In this document: in pieces, positions 1-5,744 of the stretch
Numbering within the stretch: position 1 is the stretch's first letter
Layout: every line of letters starts with the position of its first letter
Assembly (NCBI GenBank): GCA_009885185.1
Contig: VFLF01000019.1
Coordinates: forward strand, 1 to 6,441
DNA from: Nitrosomonadales bacterium
Lineage (GTDB): Bacteria > Pseudomonadota > Gammaproteobacteria > Burkholderiales > SG8-41
Direction of reading: 5' to 3'
Length of the DNA stretch: 6,441 nt
Made by a program: the position numbers and the translations under genes
Notes under the pieces: model-generated
What the model was told of the DNA's origin: nothing
Database searches by the model: none
Seen by the model: the letters and a program-made list of their open reading frames with translations, nothing else

Positions 1-447
1 AATCCCATTGGCCGCCTGCTGCTGGTGCTCTACGGCGAGGCGACCGCCCAAAACAACGCCTGGGGCGACGCCATCTGCTCCAGCCTGCAACTCATCAATT
101 TCTGGCAGGATGTCGCCATCGACTATAAAAAGAACCGCATCTATTTCCCGCAGGACGAAATGGCGCAATACGGCATCACCGAATCCCATATCGCCCATGG
201 TACGGCTAACGACATCTGGCGACAATTCTTGAGTTTTCAGGTGAATCGCACGCGGCAGTACCTGCATTCAGGCGCAGCATTGGGCCACGCACTGAAAGGC
301 CGGCTGGGGCTCGAAATGCGCATGATTATCGCGGGCGGCGACCGCATACTCACCAAGATTGAAAACGTGAACTACGACGTGTTTCAGCGTCGCCCGGTGC
401 TGCGGCCTCATGACTGGCTATTGATGCTGGCGCGCGCCGCTTTTTGA
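1..447 (+). CDS. hpnC: HpnC, hydroxysqualene synthase-type enzyme (3' part only)
   Basis: Only the C-terminal 148 codons are in the window; the gene begins upstream. The protein belongs to the squalene/phytoene synthase family. The visible part starts with NPIGRLLLVLYGEAT, typical of HpnC, and holds the second Asp-rich motif NFWQDVAIDYKKNRIYFP (window residues 33-50, Asp37 and Asp41), which binds Mg2+ and diphosphate in this family. The first Asp-rich motif lies outside the window. From family knowledge, HpnC turns presqualene diphosphate into hydroxysqualene, the step between HpnD and HpnE in bacterial squalene synthesis for hopanoids. The stop codon is followed after one base by the start of hpnD, so the two are almost certainly co-translated. 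The distinction from HpnD rests on the motif wording and on gene order; a phytoene synthase is much less likely. Confidence 0.9.
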   Translation, partial: NPIGRLLLVLYGEATAQNNAWGDAICSSLQLINFWQDVAIDYKKNRIYFPQDEMAQYGITESHIAHGTANDIWRQFLSFQVNRTRQYLHSGAALGHALKGRLGLEMRMIIAGGDRILTKIENVNYDVFQRRPVLRPHDWLLMLARAAF

Positions 448-448
448 T

Positions 449-1282
449 ATGACACCAGACGAATACTGCCAGCAAAAAGCCGTCGCTTCGGGGTCGAGCT
501 TCTACTACAGCTTTCTGTTCCTGCCGCCGGAACGCCGTCGCGCCATCACGGCGCTGTACGCCTACTGCCGCGAGGTCGATGATGTGGTCGATGAATGCAC
601 CGATGCGGGCGTTGCGCGCACCAAGCTCGTGTGGTGGCGCGACGAAGTCGCCAAACTCTACGCGGGCCAACCGCAACATCCCGTCACCAAGGCGCTGGCG
701 CCCGCCATCGCCACTTACGGCATCGAGCAACAGCACATGCTTGAGCTCATCGACGGTATGGCGATGGATCTCGATTACAACCGGTATCCCGACTACGACA
801 CGCTGAAGCTCTATTGCCACCGCGTGGCCGGTGTGGTGGGCCTGATGTCGGCGAGCATTTTCGGTTACAGTGAAAAACAAACGCTGGAATACGCCGCCGA
901 GCTCGGTCTGGCCTTTCAGCTCACCAATATCATCCGCGATGTGGGCGAAGACGCGCGCCGCAACCGCATTTATCTGCCGCTCGATGAACTGGAGAAGTTC
1001 GGCGTGGTCGAAACGGATATCCAGTCCGCGCGCGAAACCGAGAACCTCCAGAAACTGATGTCCTTTCAGATCGAACGCGCGCTGGCGCAATACGACACCG
1101 CGTTCGCCAAACTCCCCGCGCACGACCGCAAGCCGCAGATACCCGGTATCATCATGGCGGGCATCTATCGAACGCTACTGGAAGAAATTCGCGATGACGG
1201 GTGCAACGTGTTAACACAACGCACCTCTCTCACGCCGATTCGCAAGCTGTGGATCGCCTCCAAAACCTGGCTGAAAGGCTGA
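449..1282 (+). CDS. hpnD: HpnD, presqualene diphosphate synthase
   Basis: This complete protein of 277 residues is of normal length for the family. It joins two farnesyl diphosphates head to head to give presqualene diphosphate, the first step of the HpnC-HpnD-HpnE route to squalene and hopanoids. Visible signatures are SSFYYSFLFLPPERR near residues 16-30, the first Asp-rich motif DDVVDE at 44-49, CHRVAGVVGLM near 123-133, and the second Asp-rich motif QLTNIIRDVGEDARRNRIYLP region around 157-176 with Asp164 and Asp168. Both metal-binding motifs are intact, so the enzyme should be active. The ATG at 449 lies one base after the hpnC stop. No clear Shine-Dalgarno sequence precedes it, which fits translation by re-initiation from hpnC. 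The next gene is not hpnE but a serine protease starting one base after the stop. Confidence 0.93.
   Translation: MTPDEYCQQKAVASGSSFYYSFLFLPPERRRAITALYAYCREVDDVVDECTDAGVARTKLVWWRDEVAKLYAGQPQHPVTKALAPAIATYGIEQQHMLELIDGMAMDLDYNRYPDYDTLKLYCHRVAGVVGLMSASIFGYSEKQTLEYAAELGLAFQLTNIIRDVGEDARRNRIYLPLDELEKFGVVETDIQSARETENLQKLMSFQIERALAQYDTAFAKLPAHDRKPQIPGIIMAGIYRTLLEEIRDDGCNVLTQRTSLTPIRKLWIASKTWLKG
1273..1278 (+). promoter_or_regulatory. Ribosome binding site for the serine protease
   Basis: GAAAGG lies five bases before the GTG at 1284, inside the last codons of hpnD. It supports GTG 1284 as the start. The ATG at 1282-1284 is out of frame and runs straight into TGA, so it is not the start. Confidence 0.5.
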
Positions 1283-1283
1283 T

Positions 1284-2630
1284 GTGACCCTGGTGCAGAA
1301 AATAGGTCGATTCGCGTTGCTGGCCACAGCACTGGGCGGCGCCACGCCGCTGGCGCTGTCGCAGCCGCAGCAGCAGCCGCAGCCGCAATCAAAACCACCC
1401 GCTGCTCAAAATCAGCCGGTACCCGCCGCAACCTCCGAAAACGCGCGCGATGTACTCACGCGCGTACGTCCGGCGGTGATACAGATCAAGGGGTTTTTCG
1501 GTTCGAATACCGCGCAGGCATTTCATGGCACCGGCTTTGCCGTGACCAACGGCGGCGTATTCATGACCAATTACCACGTGGTCGCACAGCAAGTACAGTT
1601 CCCCGACAAGTACCGCCTCGAGTACCGCACCACCGACGGCAAGACCGGCGGCATCGAGGTGCTGGCGATCGATGTTCGGCACGATCTGGCGGTGGTCCGG
1701 GCCACCGGCTATGCGCCCACGCCACTCAAGCTGGTATCGGTAACGCCGGTCAAGGGTGAACGTGCCTACTCCATTGGTTTTCCGCTGGATGTCGGGCTAA
1801 CCATCACCGAAGGCGTCTCCAATGGCCGAGTAGAGGATTCGTTCGATCCGCGCATTCATTATTCCGGCGCGATCAACGGCGGCATGTCGGGCGGCCCGGC
1901 CTTGAACGCGGCCGGTGATGTGATCGGCGTCAACGTCTCCGGCTATCGCTTCGAGCAATTGGTGAGTTTTCTGGTCCCCGCAGAACACGCACAAACGCTG
2001 CTCGATCGTTCGCTCAAACAACAAAAACCCGTCGCCGGCGGCCTGAAAAAGGAAGTGCTGACGCAAATGCGCACTCACGCCACCGATCTGCTCGGCGCGT
2101 TGAAGGGCGACATGCTGACGCAACCGGCCTCGGGTTACCGCCTGCCTGCCAAGCTCGCGCCGTTTATCGATTGCAACGCGTCCGGCGATCCCACGCCCGG
2201 CCAGCCTGTGCAAATGGTTCGCATCAACTGCGCGGCCAAAGCCGGTCTTTACGTGCAGCAGGGCCTGTACAGCGGTGATCTGAAATATTCGCATTTCGTG
2301 CTGACCACCGACAAACTCGATGCATGGCGTTTTTCGCACAGACTCTCGGAATTGGCCGCCGCCACCGGCGCCTACGGCTCGCGCCGGCACGTCGGGCCTT
2401 TCTCCTGCCAGAACCGCAACGTGCGCCTGAAAGGTTTCGACGCCAGCGTGATGGTCTGCGTGCGCGGTTACCGCAAGCTCGAAGGACTGTACGATTTCAC
2501 CGTGCGCGTGAGCAGTCTTAACGCGACCAAACGCGGCTTCGCCAGTCATCTTGATATGTACGGCCTGGATTTCGACGCGGGCATGGCCTTCATCAAACGC
2601 TACACCGACGCGATGGAGTGGCAGCCATGA
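1284..2630 (+). CDS. Exported trypsin-like serine protease with C-terminal four-cysteine domain
   Basis: The 448-residue protein opens with a signal peptide: Lys6 and Arg9, a hydrophobic stretch at about 10-25, and a probable cleavage after ALS26. A Q/P/A-rich linker follows (27-50), then a chymotrypsin-fold S1C-type protease domain (about 53-245). The catalytic triad is visible as His98 (TNYHVV), Asp134 (RHDLAVV) and Ser202 (GGMSGGP), so it should be active in the periplasm or outside the cell. There is no PDZ domain, unlike DegP or DegS. Residues 255-448 form a region I do not recognise, with Cys297, Cys316, Cys375 and Cys392 probably making two disulfides. The start is GTG 1284, one base after hpnD. 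The stop overlaps the start of the FHA gene by four bases, so the two products are probably made together. Substrate unknown. Confidence 0.85.
   Translation: MTLVQKIGRFALLATALGGATPLALSQPQQQPQPQSKPPAAQNQPVPAATSENARDVLTRVRPAVIQIKGFFGSNTAQAFHGTGFAVTNGGVFMTNYHVVAQQVQFPDKYRLEYRTTDGKTGGIEVLAIDVRHDLAVVRATGYAPTPLKLVSVTPVKGERAYSIGFPLDVGLTITEGVSNGRVEDSFDPRIHYSGAINGGMSGGPALNAAGDVIGVNVSGYRFEQLVSFLVPAEHAQTLLDRSLKQQKPVAGGLKKEVLTQMRTHATDLLGALKGDMLTQPASGYRLPAKLAPFIDCNASGDPTPGQPVQMVRINCAAKAGLYVQQGLYSGDLKYSHFVLTTDKLDAWRFSHRLSELAAATGAYGSRRHVGPFSCQNRNVRLKGFDASVMVCVRGYRKLEGLYDFTVRVSSLNATKRGFASHLDMYGLDFDAGMAFIKRYTDAMEWQP
1361..1390 (+). repeat. Imperfect GCAGCC hexamer repeat coding a Gln/Pro linker
   Basis: Five six-base units, GCAGCC, GCAGCA, GCAGCC, GCAGCC and GCAATC, run in tandem. 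They encode QPQQQPQPQS just after the predicted signal peptide of the serine protease. Unit changes would alter linker length by two residues without shifting the frame. Confidence 0.6.
2615..2618 (+). promoter_or_regulatory. Ribosome binding site setting the FHA gene start
   Basis: GGAG stands eight bases before ATG 2627, inside the end of the protease gene. This favours ATG 2627 (ATGA overlap with the protease stop) over the in-frame GTG at 2618, which overlaps this same site, and over ATG 2636 nine bases further on. Confidence 0.55.
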
Positions 2631-3658
2631 GTGCCATGGGCATTGACACGGTACTAGTCGAAATCCTCGGTGGCCACGGTCGTGTGCTGACACGCGAGCG
2701 CATTGCACTCAACAGCGCGCTCACTGGAGATCGGCGCGTGTTTACCATCGGGCGCAGCGTCAGCGCGAATGTCACACTCGACGATGCCTACGCTGCGGCC
2801 TGGCATGCGTCGGTGGAAATCACGCCCGATGGGAAAATTTTGGTCACCGACCTCGGATCGGCAAACGGCATCATCGTTACCGGCAAGCGTCATCCGCATG
2901 CCCAAGCGCTGGAACTTGCCGACGGCCTGCTGCAAGTCGGCCGCACGCGAATCAAAGTGCGCACGACGCACGAAGATCTCGCGCCCGAAAAACCTGATCA
3001 ACTGCGCCCCGCTTCCATACTGCGCGATCCCGCATGGATCGCAGGCGTGGGCGCCCTGGTGGGCGGCATGCAGCTTGCCTACGGCAGTTGGCAGGCGGCG
3101 CCGCGCGATCTCGCCACCATCATCGTCACCACGCTGATTTCCGCCGCGCTGGCCGCCGGCGGATGGGTGGCGTTCTGGGCGCTGCTCACCCGCGTGATGC
3201 AGGGCGAATGGCGCTGGCTGCGGCACGCCGCGATATTTCTCAGCGTGGCGGCTTTGTTCGTTGCGATTAACGGCGTGCTGGAGTTGTGCTGGTTCATGTT
3301 TTCACTGCCGCAGTGGAGCACCCGCGCGGCATGGGTAGGCGCCCTCGCGTTCGGCTGCGCCTTGTACCTGCACCTGATGCATGCCTCCAGCCTGACGCCG
3401 CGACGCGCCGCGTTGATCGCCTGCCTGATACCCGCGCTGTCCGGCGGCACCGGGCAATGGGTGCAGGCGCGCTATCAGATGCGCGATGTCAATTACATCG
3501 CAACCAGCGTGCGCATCTACCCGCCTTTGTTGCGATTGCTTGCCGCCAGTACCCTCGAGAACTATTTTCAGGACTCTGCCGCCTTGCGCGACGCCGCGGA
3601 TAAATCGCGCAAAGCCATCCGTGCGGACGACGAAGACGACGATACCGCCGACGAATAA
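2627..3658 (+). CDS. FHA-domain membrane protein
   Basis: The 343-residue protein has an N-terminal forkhead-associated domain (about 30-113): FTIGRS with Gly42 and Arg43, WHASVEI with His60, and TDLGSANG with Asn80 and Gly81. FHA domains normally bind phosphothreonine peptides. Here the usual SRxH reads A57-A58-W-H60, so the Ser that normally contacts the phosphate is missing. A linker (113-134) leads to a hydrophobic half with four or five likely membrane helices, near 136-153, 162-187, 200-227, 233-252 and 258-274. The tail is strongly acidic (DDEDDD, 334-339). By the domain layout the FHA part should be cytoplasmic. The gene overlaps the exported protease gene by ATGA, so a functional link such as regulation or docking of the protease is a reasonable inference, not shown. 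Exact function unknown. Confidence 0.8.
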   Translation: MSAMGIDTVLVEILGGHGRVLTRERIALNSALTGDRRVFTIGRSVSANVTLDDAYAAAWHASVEITPDGKILVTDLGSANGIIVTGKRHPHAQALELADGLLQVGRTRIKVRTTHEDLAPEKPDQLRPASILRDPAWIAGVGALVGGMQLAYGSWQAAPRDLATIIVTTLISAALAAGGWVAFWALLTRVMQGEWRWLRHAAIFLSVAALFVAINGVLELCWFMFSLPQWSTRAAWVGALAFGCALYLHLMHASSLTPRRAALIACLIPALSGGTGQWVQARYQMRDVNYIATSVRIYPPLLRLLAASTLENYFQDSAALRDAADKSRKAIRADDEDDDTADE

Positions 3659-3681
3659 ACCATCCTTTTGGACCACCGCAT

Positions 3682-4437
3682 ATGGACCTGCAACTCACCG
3701 ATAAGACCGCGCTGGTTACCGGCGCCAGCCAGGGCATAGGACGCGCCATCGCCAAGGGCCTGGCCGCCGAAGGTGTGCAAACCTGCATCGTCGCGCGGCG
3801 TGGAAAATTGCTTGATGCGCTGGCGGCAGAAATTGTCGCCGACGGCGGCAAGAAGCCCGCCATCGTGGAGATTGACATCATGGAAGCTGATGCACCCGTG
3901 CGCTTAGCACATGCCGCCGAAAAAGCGCTGGGCAACATCGACATCCTGATCAACAGCGCGGGCGGCAGCAAACCGGCAATTCACGTGGACGCCCCCGACA
4001 GCGCATGGGAAGAATCGATGACGCTCAACTTTGTGCGCGTGCGCCAGCTCACCCATGCGGTGCTGCCGGGCATGATGCAACGACAGTGGGGACGCATTAT
4101 CAACATCAGCGGCAAATCCGAACCCGAAGCGCTGATTGCCGCCACGCCGACCAAGGCCGCCATACACGCGTGGTCCAAGGGCCTGTCGCGGGAAGTCGGT
4201 CCGCACGGTATCACCGTTAACTGCATCCCCCCCGGACGCATCATGAGCGAGCAGATCCGCCGCAAATACTCGCCGGAATTTCGCGCCGAGCAATCAGCTA
4301 AAGAGATACCGGTTGGGCGTTATGGCGAGCCGGAAGAGCTTGCCGTGCTGGCGGTGTTTCTGGCCTCTCCCGTCGCCGCGTACATTACCGGCACGGTGAT
4401 GCCGGTGGATGGGGGGTTAAGGAAGTACGCTTTTTAG
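3682..4437 (+). CDS. Short-chain dehydrogenase/reductase-like protein lacking the catalytic tyrosine
   Basis: The 251-residue protein is a classical-length SDR with a Rossmann fold. The cofactor loop TGASQGIG is at 13-20, the NNAG-type motif reads NSAGG at 91-95, the structural Asn is Asn116, and the C-terminal GTVMPVDGG motif is present. Arg39-Arg40 after the second strand suggest NADP(H) preference. The active site is unusual. Aligning GRIINISGKS...ATPTKAAIHAWSKGLSRE to ordinary SDRs keeps Lys158 but puts Ala154 where the catalytic Tyr belongs, and the Ser-to-Lys spacing is about three residues shorter. It may therefore be a non-canonical enzyme or use another residue. The gene begins 23 bases after the FHA gene without a clear Shine-Dalgarno sequence and precedes a dioxygenase by 43 bases. 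Substrate unknown; 3-oxoacyl-ACP reductase would be an over-call. Confidence 0.82.
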   Translation: MDLQLTDKTALVTGASQGIGRAIAKGLAAEGVQTCIVARRGKLLDALAAEIVADGGKKPAIVEIDIMEADAPVRLAHAAEKALGNIDILINSAGGSKPAIHVDAPDSAWEESMTLNFVRVRQLTHAVLPGMMQRQWGRIINISGKSEPEALIAATPTKAAIHAWSKGLSREVGPHGITVNCIPPGRIMSEQIRRKYSPEFRAEQSAKEIPVGRYGEPEELAVLAVFLASPVAAYITGTVMPVDGGLRKYAF

Positions 4438-4468
4438 AATACGTTTGTCGTTGAGGCAGTTTCTCGCG

Positions 4469-4473
4469 AGGAG
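4469..4473 (+). promoter_or_regulatory. Ribosome binding site setting the dioxygenase start
   Basis: AGGAG, in the context GAGGAG, sits seven bases before ATG 4481. It makes ATG 4481 the start and rules out the in-frame TTG at 4445, which would add 12 residues unlike the family's N terminus. Confidence 0.75.
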
Positions 4474-4480
4474 CCCTTCC

Positions 4481-5356
4481 ATGGAAATCATCCAACTCCA
4501 CCCCGAAATCGCCGCCGAAATTCGCGGCGTGAGCATGGCCGATGTCGCCGCCAACGATGATATTTATCGGGCGGTACGTGCCGCGTTCGAGGAGCACTCG
4601 GTGCTGGTGTTTCGCGATCAGCCGGTGGAAGATCAAATACAAGTCGGCTACTCGGCGAAATTCGGCCCGCTCGAAACCGCCAAAGCCGCTTCACTCGGCG
4701 AAGGCACGCCGTTTTCGATCCTCACCAATATCGATCCGGCGACGCGCGAGCTGGTGCCGCCCACGCACAAGGAAGCGCTGCGCGCCAAGGCCAATCAACT
4801 GTGGCATACCGACAGCTCGTTCCGGCAAACGCCCGCGCTGGCCTCGGTGCTGTCGGCGCGCATTATTCCCGGTGTGGGCGGCGAAACCGAATTCGTGTCA
4901 ATGCGCGCGGCGTGGAACCGTCTGCCGGAATCGCTGCGCGCCAAGCTCGCGGACAGTTACGCATGGCACAGCTACGCGCACTCGCGCGGCAAGATCGACC
5001 CCGCGCTGGCGTCGCAACGCGAACGAGACACACTGCCGCCCGCGTGCTGGCGCATGCGCTGGCGCAACCCGGTAAACGGGCGTGACGCGCTCTACATCGC
5101 CTCACACACCTACGCCATCGACGGCATGCCGGAAACGGAAGCGCAAACGCTGATCGACGAACTCACCGCCATCGCCACCGCGCCGGGCCACGCCTATGAA
5201 CACGTCTGGCGCAATGGCGATTTTGTGATGTGGGACAACCGCGCCAGCATGCATCGCGGTCGCCCGTGGCCGCTGGACAAACCGCGCCACATGATCCGCA
5301 CCACCATCGCCGCGACGGATGCGGATGGGGTGGCGGAGTTGCGGCCGCCGCGGTAG
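4481..5356 (+). CDS. TauD/TfdA-family Fe(II)/2-oxoglutarate dioxygenase
   Basis: The 291-residue protein has the length of TfdA and TauD. It should couple oxidation of a small, often acidic, substrate to decarboxylation of 2-oxoglutarate in the cytoplasm. The iron facial triad is visible as His109-Thr-Asp111 (WHTDSSF) and His258 (ASMHRGRP). Arg269 and Arg273 (KPRHMIRTTI) match the positions that bind 2-oxoglutarate. The N terminus (IRGVSMADV, then HSVLVFRDQ at 39-47) and the 149-residue spacing between the two histidines match TfdA-like enzymes such as 2,4-dichlorophenoxyacetate dioxygenase. All catalytic residues are intact, so it should be active. The name tfdA is withheld because the substrate cannot be read from these motifs; taurine, other sulfonates, phenoxyalkanoates or a metabolic acid are all possible. 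The preceding SDR-like gene is probably in the same transcript. Confidence 0.88.
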   Translation: MEIIQLHPEIAAEIRGVSMADVAANDDIYRAVRAAFEEHSVLVFRDQPVEDQIQVGYSAKFGPLETAKAASLGEGTPFSILTNIDPATRELVPPTHKEALRAKANQLWHTDSSFRQTPALASVLSARIIPGVGGETEFVSMRAAWNRLPESLRAKLADSYAWHSYAHSRGKIDPALASQRERDTLPPACWRMRWRNPVNGRDALYIASHTYAIDGMPETEAQTLIDELTAIATAPGHAYEHVWRNGDFVMWDNRASMHRGRPWPLDKPRHMIRTTIAATDADGVAELRPPR

Positions 5357-5361
5357 GCGGC
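5344..5361 (+). other. Small GC stem-loop across the dioxygenase stop codon
   Basis: GCCGCC (5344-5349) can pair with GGCGGC (5356-5361) around a six-base loop that includes part of the stop codon. No run of T follows, so it is not an ordinary intrinsic terminator, though it may protect the message end. It could equally be chance in GC-rich DNA. Confidence 0.3.
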
Positions 5362-5472
5362 GTAGCCTGCGGAACCTAAAGAGGGGCGAAGACGAGAAAG
5401 GCGAAAAATAACTTAACTATATGTTTTTATTGAATTATTTTATATTTTATCGTGTCTGACCCTCATCGCACC

Positions 5473-5541
5473 ATGGCGCCATTGACGTTGGGCGAATTAC
5501 GCAAGGGCATCGAGGGTGTTGCCGATGCCAAGCGCCTTTAC
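5473..5541 (+). pseudogene. Relic of a VapC (PIN-domain) toxin gene
   Basis: The codons at 5482-5535 encode LTLGELRKGIEGVADAKR. This closely matches the conserved middle of VapC/FitB-type PIN-domain toxins, where LTLGEIRKGIE followed by a basic (R/K) cluster is typical. Neither the N-terminal metal-binding Asp segment (usually LDTNV) nor the C-terminal acidic motif is present on either side, and no VapB-like antitoxin is visible upstream. The reading frame runs on to 5652, but the sequence after about 5541 does not resemble the family. I read this as a fragment of a once complete toxin gene of the tRNA-cleaving VapC type, now non-functional. The assignment rests on one motif recognised from memory, so a short unrelated peptide remains possible. 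Confidence 0.6.
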
Positions 5542-5573
5542 CCTTCGCACGGCGTTGGTTTTCGGGCTTTTCC

Positions 5574-5610
5574 CGCGTGTTCTGTGTGTTCCGTGGTTAA
5601 AAATCTTTTG
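5574..5610 (+). repeat. Possible interspersed repeat phrase (G/T-rich)
   Basis: The segment contains near-repeated TTCTGTG and TTCCGTG units and ends TTCCGTGGTTAAAAATC. Phrases of this wording occur between genes in many proteobacterial genomes as far as I recall, but only one copy is in the window, so its repeat status is unproven. It begins about 30 bases after the VapC relic ends. Confidence 0.35.
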
Positions 5611-5650
5611 CCGGTAAATGAACGCACTTTGCAATCATCGAAGAAATCTT

Positions 5651-5679
5651 AATAGTTAATAGAAACAAATAGTTATAAC
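5651..5679 (+). promoter_or_regulatory. Candidate operator: AATAGTTA direct repeat and GTTATAAC palindrome
   Basis: AATAGTTA occurs at 5651-5658 and again at 5668-5675, start to start 17 bases. The second copy overlaps a perfect eight-base palindrome, GTTATAAC (5672-5679), just upstream of the candidate -35 box. MazE-type antitoxins usually repress their own promoter, so this could be a binding site. The region is AT-rich, so chance is a real alternative. Confidence 0.3.
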
Positions 5680-5682
5680 CAA

Positions 5683-5711
5683 TTGCCGTCTGCGGGAAAC
5701 TGGCGTAGACT
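5683..5711 (+). promoter_or_regulatory. Candidate sigma-70 promoter of the antitoxin-toxin operon
   Basis: TTGCCG (5683-5688) and TAGACT (5706-5711) each match four of six consensus bases and are 17 bases apart. Transcription would start near 5718, about 27 bases before the antitoxin ATG. The -10 box lies in a tandem TAGAC-TAGAC (5706-5715), a possible repressor contact. Confidence 0.4.
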
Positions 5712-5744
5712 AGACGTTAAACATTGTTTTATAAGGGCTGCGCG

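Larger units (their letters stand above)
5357..5744. other. Non-coding break with AT-rich patch, gene relic and promoter
   Basis: This stretch of nearly 390 bases separates the metabolic gene block from the toxin-antitoxin pair. From left to right it holds a purine-rich segment, a very AT-rich patch (5401-5450, 7 G/C of 50), a VapC-like relic, a G/T-rich repeat-like phrase, a second AT-rich stretch with short repeats, and the likely promoter of the antitoxin gene. No intact gene is supported. The reading frame open from 5452 to 5652 resembles a known protein only over about 18 codons and then turns into unrelated sequence. The mixed composition suggests that accessory DNA has come and gone here. 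Confidence 0.65.

Noticed and set aside
350..1123. Long reverse-strand reading frame opposite hpnC/hpnD
   Set aside because: It mirrors two confidently assigned genes, has no recognisable motif, and long antisense frames are expected in GC-rich coding DNA.
1797..2708. 303-codon reverse-strand reading frame opposite the protease
   Set aside because: Its product is His/Ala/Arg-rich without family features, while the + strand frame has a full catalytic triad and a signal peptide.
4445..4480. In-frame TTG extension of the dioxygenase
   Set aside because: A strong AGGAG lies seven bases before ATG 4481 and the extension does not resemble the family's N terminus.
5344..5361. Rho-independent terminator after the dioxygenase
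   Set aside because: The stem is short, overlaps the coding end and has no T-run after it.
5452..5652. 66-codon frame as an intact small gene
   Set aside because: Only the VapC-like middle is recognisable; the rest runs through a repeat-like phrase, no good ribosome binding site precedes it, and it reads as a relic.
5413..5659. TTAACTAT (5413-5420) and ATAGTTAA (5652-5659) as terminal inverted repeats around the VapC relic
   Set aside because: Only eight bases match, in AT-rich DNA, and the match does not extend; there is no transposase or target duplication.
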